Shown here piece after piece: positions 1 to 5,388 of a stretch of DNA of 11,428 bases. The stretch is from JAMCZC01 sp964364925. GTDB taxonomy: Bacteria; Patescibacteriota; Microgenomatia; Levybacterales; UBA12049. A model generated the notes under the pieces. It did no database searches. It was not told the DNA's origin and was given only the letters and a program-made list of their open reading frames with translations. The position numbers and the translations under genes were made by a program. Position 1 is the stretch's first letter. Each line of letters begins with the position of its first letter. The stretch covers positions 1 through 11,428 of the forward strand of contig CAYIOB010000021.1 of the NCBI GenBank assembly GCA_964364925.1. Direction: 5' to 3'.

Positions 1-1228
1 TTGCTTCTTTCGCAGCTTTTGCAGCAAGTCTTGCTTTTGCAGCGAGATAGACTTTCTCAAGAATTCTCCGCCCGTCAGATGGGTTTTCTTCAAAATGAGT
101 CGCCAAACCGTCTTTCACAATTGCTTGGGTAAGAGGTTGAATTTCTGAATTTCCAAGCTTACCTTTGGTCTGTCCTTCAAATTGAATTCTGTCCTGAGGC
201 ATTTTGATAAATACAACTGCTGTTAATCCTTCTCTTGTATCGTCGCCCATAACTCCCTCTTCGTCTTCTTTGAAACTGCCGATTTTCTTGCCGTAGTCGT
301 TAATTGCGCGTGTTAATGCCATCCGGAAACCGGTTAAATGTGTTCCGCCGTTAACGGTATTAATAACATTTACATAAGATTCCACATTTTCCGAATATCC
401 CCCGTTATATTGAAGTGCCATTTCTACGTCTACTTCTTTATCCATTTTGTGGACCGTAATTGCTTTGTGTAAGGGATCTTTGTTTTCGTTAATTTTAGAA
501 ACCAATGCTGTAATTCCGCCTTCAAAGTAAAAATTAATTTCTTTTTCCTGGTCTTTTCTATGGTCGTATAAATGAAAATATAAACTTGGAACTAAATACG
601 CTCTTTCTCTAAGTGCTTTTTTAATTGTTTCAAAATCAAAGTTTGTTTCCTGGAAAATTTGCTTGTCGGGTAAGAAGGAAATTAAAGTTCCCGAATGTCT
701 TCCGTGGATAAAATCATGACTAAGTTTTGAAGTTGTAACTGTTTTTAATTCGGATTTTGCTTTTCCTCTTGAATATTCTTGTGTGTAAATTTTTCCATCC
801 CTTGTTATTTCTGCAAAAAGCCATTCGGACAACGCGTTTACAACAGATGCTCCTACTCCGTGCAGTCCTCCGGAAATCTTATATGCGCTTCCGCCGAATT
901 TTCCTCCTGCGTGGAGCTTTGTCATAACAACTTCCAAAGCGCTCTTTTTAAATTGAGGCATTATGTCAATGGGAATTCCCCTGCCGTCATCTGCTACTGT
1001 TGCGGAGCCGTCGTCGTTTAGAACAATCCAGACATTTTTTGCAAAACCCCCCAAAGCTTCGTCAACGGAGTTGTCAATTACTTCCCGCAAACTTTCGTGG
1101 AGGCCTGTTATATCGGTAGAGCCTATGTACATTCCCGGTCTTTTTCTAACCGGTTCCAAGCCTTCCAAGACTTGAATATGCTCTGCTGAATAATCATTCG
1201 CAGATACTGAGCCTGCCGAACGTGCCAT
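1..1228 (-). CDS. gyrB: DNA gyrase subunit B, N-terminal part (runs off the window)
   Basis: GyrB is the ATPase subunit of type IIA topoisomerase, which with GyrA introduces negative supercoils. About 409 N-terminal codons are present, roughly the first 60% of the usual length. The reverse strand reads MARSAGSVSANDY followed by LEGLEPVRKRPGMYIG. The GHKL ATP-binding motifs follow in order: E-V-I-D-N-S-V-D-E-A near residue 50, DDGRGIP near 80, and GGLHGVGASVVNAL near 120. The transducer region contains YVNVINTVNGGTHLTGF. The visible end is the alanine- and lysine-rich linker (KVYLAAKARLAAKA) that precedes the Toprim domain. The ATG lies 8 nt after a TAAACT -10-like box with no Shine-Dalgarno sequence, as for most genes here. 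It is divergent from the ATPase gene at 1430. ParE is the main alternative; gyrB is preferred, but the part seen does not separate them firmly. Confidence 0.93.
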   Translation of the reverse strand, partial: MARSAGSVSANDYSAEHIQVLEGLEPVRKRPGMYIGSTDITGLHESLREVIDNSVDEALGGFAKNVWIVLNDDGSATVADDGRGIPIDIMPQFKKSALEVVMTKLHAGGKFGGSAYKISGGLHGVGASVVNALSEWLFAEITRDGKIYTQEYSRGKAKSELKTVTTSKLSHDFIHGRHSGTLISFLPDKQIFQETNFDFETIKKALRERAYLVPSLYFHLYDHRKDQEKEINFYFEGGITALVSKINENKDPLHKAITVHKMDKEVDVEMALQYNGGYSENVESYVNVINTVNGGTHLTGFRMALTRAINDYGKKIGSFKEDEEGVMGDDTREGLTAVVFIKMPQDRIQFEGQTKGKLGNSEIQPLTQAIVKDGLATHFEENPSDGRRILEKVYLAAKARLAAKAAKEA

Positions 1229-1236
1229 AACAACTT

Positions 1237-1242
1237 AGTTTA
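1237..1242 (-). promoter_or_regulatory. Possible -10 box of gyrB
   Basis: Reverse strand TAAACT, ending 8 nt before the gyrB ATG. No convincing -35 is seen at the normal distance. It is called because the same short spacing from -10 to start recurs throughout the window. Confidence 0.4.
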
Positions 1243-1363
1243 GCAAATATCAGGGTAAATTTCTAGGGGTTAATTTTAAGATAGTTTGTAGATAGATTAA
1301 AAAATAAGGATTGTGATTTCCATGAGTAATTGGTTTAAAACATGCTTATTTTATATAATAAAC

Positions 1364-1395
1364 CAAGTATTCAACAAATTTTTGTTGAATACTTG
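1364..1395. repeat. Perfect 15-bp-arm palindrome, operator-like
   Basis: The arms are CAAGTATTCAACAAA (1364-1378) and its exact complement (1381-1395), separated by only TT. The right arm overlaps the first three bases of the TTGACA -35 box at 1393-1398, so a protein bound here would block RNA polymerase at the ATPase/RloB promoter. It is not a terminator: the neighbouring gyrB is transcribed away from it and no T-tract follows. I infer an operator; a cruciform or recombination site is possible. The nearby RHH protein (3237-3455) is the only DNA-binding regulator in the window, but nothing links it to this site. Confidence 0.75.
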
Positions 1396-1420
1396 ACATT
1401 TATATAAATTATGTTATAAT
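1393..1420 (+). promoter_or_regulatory. Near-consensus sigma-70-type promoter for the ATPase/RloB pair
   Basis: TTGACA at 1393-1398, a 16-bp spacer, then TATAAT at 1415-1420. The ATG at 1430 follows 9 nt later, so the transcript would have a leader of about 3 nt or none. Both hexamers are perfect, so this is a strong promoter, presumably held down through the overlapping palindrome. Confidence 0.85.
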
Positions 1421-1429
1421 GATTAATAT

Positions 1430-2629
1430 ATGATACATTATTTTGCAGTAAAGAATTTTTATTCATTTAGAAAAACTTCAGGTATTAATTTTGAAGTTAA
1501 TAAAAATGCTCCAGAAACTAAGGCATATATTGAAGGAGCTTGTGGGAAAAGAGTTACTAAGGTAATGACTGTAATTGGACCAAATGCCTCAGGTAAAACC
1601 AATTTGCTAAAGGTTATTCCTTTTATCTCTTTTTTCATTACGAGTTCTTCTTATGATTTAAGACCCAATGAAGAAATTCCATTTAAAAATTTTCAATTAA
1701 CCCCCATCAACGACCAAAATACTGAGATTACCGTTGAGTTTGAGATAAAGAAAAAGCTCTATTTATATAGAGTTCAATTAAATCGAACAATGGTTTTACT
1801 TGAAAGTTTAAAAATTTATAATAAAAAAACCAAAAAATTTTCTGTTGTTTTTACTAGAAAATGGAATTCTGTGAATAAAGAATACAAATTTATTTCAGAT
1901 AAAAGGTTTAATCTTGTTTCTAGGTTCTATGAATCAGTTCGAAAAAATGTTTCTGTAATTTCTGCAGCAACTCAGCTTGATAATGACCTAAGCAATGAAA
2001 TTTATGAATATTGGTATAACGTAGATGCAAATGTTGCAGAAATGGGAAAACACAGCCATGACACAATGAATGATATTTCTGAAATATATGCAAAGAATAA
2101 AAAACTTAAAGAAGTAGCCAGTAGAATTTTATCTAAATTCAATCTAGGATTAATTGATTTTTCTGTCGAAAAATTCACATTGGATAAAATGAGTAATGAA
2201 GAAAGATACGTTCCATTTTTTACTCATAAATCAAGAAATAAAGCGATAAAATTTCCATACTATTACGAATCTGCTGGTACGATTTCATTATACAAGACAC
2301 TAGTTCATGTATTGAGTAGGTTGAACTTAGGTGGAATTGCGGTTTTGGATGACTTTGATTCAGATTTACATCCCCATATGTTACCAGAATTGGTTAAATT
2401 GTTTATCTCAAAAGATACAAATCCTAAAAATGCTCAGCTTCTTTTTACCACACACCATCATGAGGTATTAAACAATCTCGATAAATATCAGATTACTCTT
2501 GTGGAAAAAAATGAAGAAACAGGAGAAAGTGAGTCATGGAGATTAGACGAAATTGAAGGAGTTAGGCCTGATGATAATTACTATGCAAAATACTTCTCTG
2601 GTAGTTATGGAGCAATACCAGAGGTTTAA
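1430..2629 (+). CDS. AAA_15-family (RloA/AbiLi/AriA-like) ATPase, probable anti-phage defence component
   Basis: A 399-aa ATPase of the COG1106/AAA_15 type, related to SMC/ABC ATPases and found in abortive-infection and defence systems. Seen: an N-terminal IHYFAVKNFYSFRK strand, Walker A GPNASGKT at residues 50-57, Walker B AVLDDFDSDLHP at about 304-315 with the family's D/E-x-x-L-H-P signature, and a histidine switch FTTHHHEVL at about 339-347. The middle (about 100-290) is charged and probably helical. The protein is complete at the usual family length. The start lies just downstream of a strong promoter. A RloB-like gene follows after 23 nt, the pairing known from AbiL and loosely from PARIS (AriA/AriB). 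Base composition is clearly more AT-rich than gyrB or the pil genes, suggesting acquisition. Family assignment is good; the defence role is inferred from partner and family. Confidence 0.8.
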   Translation: MIHYFAVKNFYSFRKTSGINFEVNKNAPETKAYIEGACGKRVTKVMTVIGPNASGKTNLLKVIPFISFFITSSSYDLRPNEEIPFKNFQLTPINDQNTEITVEFEIKKKLYLYRVQLNRTMVLLESLKIYNKKTKKFSVVFTRKWNSVNKEYKFISDKRFNLVSRFYESVRKNVSVISAATQLDNDLSNEIYEYWYNVDANVAEMGKHSHDTMNDISEIYAKNKKLKEVASRILSKFNLGLIDFSVEKFTLDKMSNEERYVPFFTHKSRNKAIKFPYYYESAGTISLYKTLVHVLSRLNLGGIAVLDDFDSDLHPHMLPELVKLFISKDTNPKNAQLLFTTHHHEVLNNLDKYQITLVEKNEETGESESWRLDEIEGVRPDDNYYAKYFSGSYGAIPEV

Positions 2630-2652
2630 AACGATATCTTCTAATATGTTAA

Positions 2653-3198
2653 ATGAAAAAAATAAAAATAAATCGTTTAGGAAAAAAATCAAATAAAACT
2701 ATTTTTGCTTTTGGCGAAGCTGATGTCGAAGAGGTATTTTTAAAACACATTAGAGCAGTTTACGGAAGAAATACAGGTGTTAGTGCTAAAATTACTAGTT
2801 GGCATGGAGTGTCTCCAGAAACGATAATTGAAAAAGCTTTACGCATAAGATCAACCTCTATTTATGATGACTCTTTTGTTTTACTTGATGGTGATATTCC
2901 TATACCAACTGCAAGTTTAAATTTGGCAAAAAAACAGAAACTAAAATTATTTATATCAAAACCATGTGTTGAAGGATTTTTTTTAACATTTCTTAATGAT
3001 AAATTACCAACTGGTTTAAGACAATCAGATGAGTGTAAGAATAAATTTAAAGAAAAATATTTTCCACGAAGGAAAGAAATTAAGATATCAGATTATGAAA
3101 AATTTTTTGAAAAAAAGTTTAGTAAATTATTTTTCGAGTCGGTTAGGAAAAATAATAAAATGTTAAATGAGATTATAAAAATTATTACTGAATTATAG
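2653..3198 (+). CDS. RloB/AbiLii-like (Toprim-like) protein, partner of the upstream ATPase
   Basis: 181 aa, probably the effector half of the ATPase pair. The pattern resembles RloB-type proteins: FAFGEADVEEVFLKH near residues 18-32 with the glycine-glutamate at 21-22, an acidic VLLDGD (D79, D81), and SKPCVEGFF at 102-110 in the place of the family's S-x-P-x-F-E-x-W/F-L motif. These acidic residues would form a Toprim-like metal site, as in OLD-family nucleases. The C-terminal 60 residues are lysine-rich. It lies 23 nt after the ATPase on the same strand with no Shine-Dalgarno sequence and is probably co-transcribed; a weak TAATAT at about 2643 could be a private -10. It is shorter than some RloB proteins. 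No terminator is evident between its stop and the first array repeat at 3221. The assignment rests on motifs only. Confidence 0.6.
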   Translation: MKKIKINRLGKKSNKTIFAFGEADVEEVFLKHIRAVYGRNTGVSAKITSWHGVSPETIIEKALRIRSTSIYDDSFVLLDGDIPIPTASLNLAKKQKLKLFISKPCVEGFFLTFLNDKLPTGLRQSDECKNKFKEKYFPRRKEIKISDYEKFFEKKFSKLFFESVRKNNKMLNEIIKIITEL

Positions 3199-3220
3199 AA
3201 TAAATAAAAGAATTTTAATC

Positions 3221-3231
3221 TCAAATTTTCC
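3221..3231 (+). repeat. Array repeat, truncated copy 1
   Basis: TCAAATTTTCC matches the repeat with AAAACC missing from the 5' half. It marks the left end of the array, 5 nt before the stop of the RHH gene. The distance from the final CC to the stop is 5 nt, as at the copy at 4350, which supports it being a real boundary. Confidence 0.6.
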
Positions 3232-3236
3232 GGGGT

Positions 3237-3455
3237 TCATATTCCTGCAGTGTCTCTTGTGGTACCTCTATCTAGGCCTTCATTTAGCGCTAACATCCTG
3301 CGGGTCTGTTCTCGTCTTGCTGTAGATCTATAACCCCTTATTGCTTGTCCTACAACTGAACTTATCGTAGTATTGTCCTTTTCTGCTCGTTCCCTAGCGT
3401 ATTGAGCTAGTTCATGTGGCAAACTTAGCGATAATCTTATTGCGCGTTCTCTCAT
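3237..3455 (-). CDS. Ribbon-helix-helix (CopG/Arc-type) DNA-binding protein, no toxin partner visible
   Basis: 72 aa from the ATG at 3455. The N-terminus has the RHH pattern: a short strand RAIRLSLSLP, then helix ELAQYARERAEKDN, a turn, and a second helix TTISSVVGQAIRGYR. An arginine-rich tail follows. Such proteins bind operators as dimers and often act as antitoxins or autorepressors. The open frame extends 24 codons further upstream, but that part is translated repeat and promoter DNA. The ATG is preferred because it lies 10 nt after a TATAAT (3466-3471). It occupies its own cassette (about 3221-3483) and ends in TGA. No toxin-like gene adjoins it, so it may be an orphan regulator. The family is fairly clear; the target is unknown. 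Confidence 0.7.
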   Translation of the reverse strand: MRERAIRLSLSLPHELAQYARERAEKDNTTISSVVGQAIRGYRSTARREQTRRMLALNEGLDRGTTRDTAGI

Positions 3456-3465
3456 AATTTCGGAT

Positions 3466-3493
3466 ATTATATCAAATTTCGTTTCAAAACCAA
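3466..3493 (-). promoter_or_regulatory. Promoter of the RHH gene, -35 inside the array repeat
   Basis: Reverse strand TTGGTT (3488-3493), a 16-bp spacer, then TATAAT (3466-3471), 10 nt before the ATG. The -35 hexamer lies within the repeat at 3484-3500. Confidence 0.65.
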
Positions 3494-3500
3494 ATTTTCC
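3484..3500 (+). repeat. Array repeat, copy 2
   Basis: Exact consensus TCAAAACCAAATTTTCC. Read in the holB frame on the reverse strand it gives ENLVLKRNLI and then TAA, mimicking a holB 3' end. Confidence 0.9.
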
Positions 3501-3549
3501 CACCCAAATTTGTTTTCTCAACTTCAACTCAATTTTATTTCGAAGCTCA

Positions 3550-3560
3550 ACCCCAGGGGT
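3550..3560. repeat. REP-like palindrome ACCCC-A-GGGGT
   Basis: 5-bp arms around a central A, followed by CGG. This is the palindrome of duplication copy 1; the same form recurs at 4320-4330 after the RAYT gene. Confidence 0.65.
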
Positions 3561-3611
3561 CGGTGCGGGGAGTTTCTGCTTCTTCTTGTCGGCACAAGAG
3601 AAAAAAAGGTT

Positions 3612-3628
3612 TCAAACCCAAATTTTCC
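3612..3628 (+). repeat. Array repeat, copy 3
   Basis: TCAAACCCAAATTTTCC, one A-to-C change from consensus. It opens the RAYT-bearing unit. Confidence 0.85.
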
Positions 3629-3674
3629 CGCCCAAATTTGCTCTCTCAACTTCAATTCAATTTTATTTCGAGGC

Positions 3675-3691
3675 TCAACCCCAGGGGTTGA
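3675..3691. repeat. REP-like palindrome with 8-bp perfect arms
   Basis: TCAACCCC-A-GGGGTTGA, 32 nt upstream of the RAYT ATG. Palindromes beside RAYT genes are the usual substrates of that transposase family. Its right end reads TTGACG and could also serve as a -35 for the RAYT gene, though the -10 (about TACTAA, 3713-3718) is poor. Confidence 0.75.
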
Positions 3692-3722
3692 CGCTGAAAG
3701 TCTTTCGTGTCTTACTAAAGAT

Positions 3723-4313
3723 ATGGCTACTCCTCCTAGATATTTCCAGAAAAATTCTTATTATCATGTCTACAATAGAGGCAATAGAAAGCAAAACATT
3801 TTCCTTCAGAGCAGAGATTATAAGAGGTTTTTGGAAAGAACGAGAGAGTATAAGGATAAATTCGGAGTAACCGTTTTGGGTTATTGTTTAATGCCAAATC
3901 ATTTTCATTTTCTTCTTAGACAAGACACAGACTTACCTATCACGTTTTTTATGCTAAGACTTGGCACTAGCTACGCTAAGTATTTTAATATTAAATACGA
4001 GCAGGTGGGAAGTCTTTTTCAGGGACGCTTTAAGGCAAAATTAATAGAGTCAGATGAATACCTGCTGCAAGTATCCCGTTATATACATCGAAACCCGATT
4101 CCAATTTCAACCCCTGGGGTTGAGCTTGCGCTTTATCCTTGGTCAAGCTATTCAGCTTATATTGATAGAAAGAAAGACGATCTCGTAGACCCTTCATACA
4201 TGCTTAGTTACTTTGCTAGCAGTAGTCCGGCAAAAGATTATAAGCAATTTACTGAATATGACATTTCGGAAGAAGAGACAGCGCGAATAAAGGAGTTAGT
4301 TTTCGAAGACTAG
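3723..4313 (+). CDS. REP-associated tyrosine transposase (RAYT / TnpA_REP, Y1 HUH family)
   Basis: 196 aa, a Y1 transposase of the IS200-like TnpA_REP group, which nicks single-stranded DNA at REP-type hairpins. Seen: YYHVYNRGNRKQNIF (residues 13-27), the HUH motif in CLMPNHFHFLL with H60 and H62, the helix SYAKYFNIKYEQVGSLFQGRFKA with candidate catalytic tyrosines Y84 and Y87, YIHRNPI (120-126) and YPWSSY (138-143). The ATG at 3723 is chosen because upstream codons of the open frame are translated repeat DNA. Length matches the family. It is flanked by REP-like palindromes at 3675 and 4320, and a third is embedded in frame at 4107-4123. It occupies one unit of the array. Whether it only moves the CCCC/GGGG palindromes or also has a part in the array is open. 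Confidence 0.9.
   Translation: MATPPRYFQKNSYYHVYNRGNRKQNIFLQSRDYKRFLERTREYKDKFGVTVLGYCLMPNHFHFLLRQDTDLPITFFMLRLGTSYAKYFNIKYEQVGSLFQGRFKAKLIESDEYLLQVSRYIHRNPIPISTPGVELALYPWSSYSAYIDRKKDDLVDPSYMLSYFASSSPAKDYKQFTEYDISEEETARIKELVFED
4107..4123. repeat. REP-like palindrome embedded in frame in the RAYT gene
   Basis: TCAACCCC-T-GGGGTTGA has the same 8-bp arms as the upstream copy with a different centre base. It encodes part of ISTPGVEL, between YIHRNPI and YPWSSY. Confidence 0.8.
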
Positions 4314-4319
4314 CTTTCA

Positions 4320-4330
4320 ACCCCAGGGGT
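4320..4330. repeat. REP-like palindrome just after the RAYT stop
   Basis: ACCCC-A-GGGGT preceded by CTTTCA and followed by CGGAGC, 7 nt after the RAYT stop. With 3675-3691 it brackets the transposase gene. Confidence 0.65.
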
Positions 4331-4349
4331 CGGAGCGAGAAGGGGGGTT

Positions 4350-4366
4350 TCAAAACCAAATTTTCC
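4350..4366 (+). repeat. Array repeat, copy 4
   Basis: Exact consensus between two convergent genes (the RAYT stop at 4313 and the minus-strand stop at 4372). It therefore cannot be a promoter for either. Confidence 0.9.
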
Positions 4367-4371
4367 GAGGG

Positions 4372-4791
4372 TCATTTGCCTAATTCTTCAAGCTCTTGAC
4401 GTATCCTGCTTGTTGTTACTGCAGGAAGTGTAGGGTCAAGTAAAACACTTTCTCCAAAAAGCTTTGCGTCTTCAATTGCTCCGCCAATAATAAATCGCGT
4501 AACTGCAGCCTCTGCATGCCTAGCTCTTGATAATCTGTCGTAAGCAGTGTTTCCTTGTACGGGGATACCCTCATAAACAGCTCTAGCTGCAACTGCGGCC
4601 TCTATGCTTATCTGTCTTGCTAGCTCGTGCTTGCCATATACTTCCGCAGTGGAGGCTTCACCAATTAATCTGTCAACGTGTGCTTCAAGCGGCGGAATTC
4701 TTCCGCTCCTGTCTCCAAACAATCTTTGAGTGTTTGGGATATTTTCAAATGGTAACCTTCTTAAAAGATCTCTAAAGAACTCTGCTGCCAT
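4372..4791 (-). CDS. Hypothetical cassette protein, 139 aa
   Basis: I do not recognise this protein. It begins MAAEFFRDLLRRLPF and appears soluble and mainly helical, with alanine-rich segments such as ARQISIEAAVAARAVYE and RLSRARHAEAAV, and no membrane segment or signal peptide. The open frame extends upstream to 4854 with a TTG start, but those residues (including ENLVLGPIF) are read-through of the array repeat. The ATG at 4791 lies 7 nt after a TATAAT box, the spacing seen across the window. The TGA stop lies 5 nt from the repeat at 4350-4366. It is divergent from the 149-aa gene, with the repeat at 4818 and both promoters packed into the 89 bp between the two starts. Confidence 0.75.
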   Translation of the reverse strand: MAAEFFRDLLRRLPFENIPNTQRLFGDRSGRIPPLEAHVDRLIGEASTAEVYGKHELARQISIEAAVAARAVYEGIPVQGNTAYDRLSRARHAEAAVTRFIIGGAIEDAKLFGESVLLDPTLPAVTTSRIRQELEELGK

Positions 4792-4798
4792 GGAGGGT

Positions 4799-4827
4799 AT
4801 TATAGCAAATATAGGCCCCAAAACCAA
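4799..4827 (-). promoter_or_regulatory. Promoter of the 139-aa gene, -35 inside the array repeat
   Basis: Reverse strand TTGGTT (4822-4827), a 17-bp spacer, then TATAAT (4799-4804), 7 nt before the ATG. This predicts an essentially leaderless transcript. Confidence 0.7.
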
Positions 4828-4834
4828 ATTTTCC
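4818..4834 (+). repeat. Array repeat, copy 5
   Basis: CCAAAACCAAATTTTCC, with only the first base changed. It sits between two divergent promoters. Confidence 0.9.
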
Positions 4835-4842
4835 CGTTGTGC

Positions 4843-4870
4843 TTGACTTTTCAATCTAATCGTCTATAAT
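4843..4870 (+). promoter_or_regulatory. Promoter of the 149-aa gene
   Basis: TTGACT (4843-4848), a 16-bp spacer, TATAAT (4865-4870), 10 nt before the ATG. The -35 begins 9 nt after the array repeat. Confidence 0.8.
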
Positions 4871-4880
4871 TCCTTCCATT

Positions 4881-5330
4881 ATGCCGAGTCCTGAACGGCC
4901 ACCGCAAGAATCTGCGCCAAAACAACCCATAAGAACTCTTTTGGCAGCGGAAGTTAGAATTGGAGATGCCGAACAGATGGCGCATATTATTGGGGGAGAA
5001 CCAAGCCTCGACGATAGGGATTTCTACGATGTACCTTATTTGGAGAATCATGCTTTGGGAATAAGAGTTCGATTTGGTGAAGGATTTCCAGATGATTCCA
5101 ATCCTGTCACAACTATTTCAGCGAAGCCATTATCCAGTAGTCCTTTGTTGGTTGAATCACTGGTGGGAGATGTTGTTTTCGAAGAAGCACGCGTAGATAT
5201 ATTTGATGACTCTATTGTAATATGTCAAATTGGATACGTAGGACAAATCGCGGAAGGACCAAATATTGTTGATCAAGTCACGATAACAAGAGAAGGTCAT
5301 AAGTTCGAAAGAAAAACTCTTCCCCTTTAA
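4881..5330 (+). CDS. Hypothetical cassette protein, 149 aa
   Basis: I do not recognise this protein. It has a proline-rich, probably disordered start (MPSPERPPQESAPKQP), then RTLLAAEVRIGDAEQMAHIIGG. A beta-rich second half (LVGDVVFEEARVDIFDD, VDQVTITREGHKFE) suggests a small soluble alpha/beta domain. There is no membrane segment, cysteine cluster or catalytic motif that I can name. The start is fixed by the strong promoter 10 nt upstream. The stop lies 5 nt before the next array repeat, so gene plus promoter fill the cassette almost completely. The gene is a plus-strand passenger, opposite to the 139-aa gene next door. Its codon use looks less AT-biased than that of the ATPase/RloB pair. Confidence 0.75.
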   Translation: MPSPERPPQESAPKQPIRTLLAAEVRIGDAEQMAHIIGGEPSLDDRDFYDVPYLENHALGIRVRFGEGFPDDSNPVTTISAKPLSSSPLLVESLVGDVVFEEARVDIFDDSIVICQIGYVGQIAEGPNIVDQVTITREGHKFERKTLPL

Positions 5331-5335
5331 TAACT

Positions 5336-5352
5336 TCAAAACCAAATTTTTA
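5336..5352 (+). repeat. Array repeat, copy 6
   Basis: TCAAAACCAAATTTTTA, with the last two bases changed. It lies between two plus-strand genes. Confidence 0.88.
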
Positions 5353-5370
5353 TTTCTCTTTTAGATATGG

Positions 5371-5376
5371 TATAGT
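5371..5376 (+). promoter_or_regulatory. -10 box of the 192-aa gene
   Basis: TATAGT, 12 nt before the ATG at 5389. The matching -35 would fall in the T-rich end of the array repeat at about 5348-5353 and is weak. Confidence 0.5.
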
Positions 5377-5388
5377 AGAGCCTTGAAA

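Larger units (their letters stand above)
3482..3692 (+). repeat. Tandem duplication: two about 83-bp copies, 128 bp apart, upstream of the RAYT gene
   Basis: Copy 1 is 3482-3564 and copy 2 is 3610-3692. Each begins with the array repeat, continues through CCCAAATTTG and a pyrimidine-rich stretch ending TTTTATTTCG, and finishes at a CCCCAGGGG palindrome. They differ at nine positions, eight of them transitions. Within each copy, CAAATTT and AAATTTG form 7-bp inverted arms 8 nt apart (3491-3512 in copy 1). The 3484-3611 unit carries no gene, so it looks like an empty cassette or a duplicated element end. Its last 45 bp (3565-3609) are unrelated filler. Confidence 0.85.

Noticed and set aside
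779..1175. Two plus-strand open frames inside gyrB
   Set aside because: They are antisense to well-conserved GyrB ATPase motifs.
3694..3718. Firm promoter for the RAYT gene
   Set aside because: TTGACG from the palindrome is present, but the -10 candidates are poor and the spacing is 17-19 bp, so I did not list it as a separate feature.
3510..3722. N-terminal extension of the RAYT open frame
   Set aside because: These codons translate the duplicated repeat. RAYT homology starts at the ATG at 3723.
3586..3870. 94-aa plus-strand open frame overlapping the RAYT start
   Set aside because: It is in a different frame from the transposase and encodes repeat-derived sequence.
4792..4854. Extended N-terminus of the 139-aa protein
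   Set aside because: It starts at a TTG and translates the array repeat (ENLVLG) and the promoter. The ATG at 4791 has a well-placed -10.
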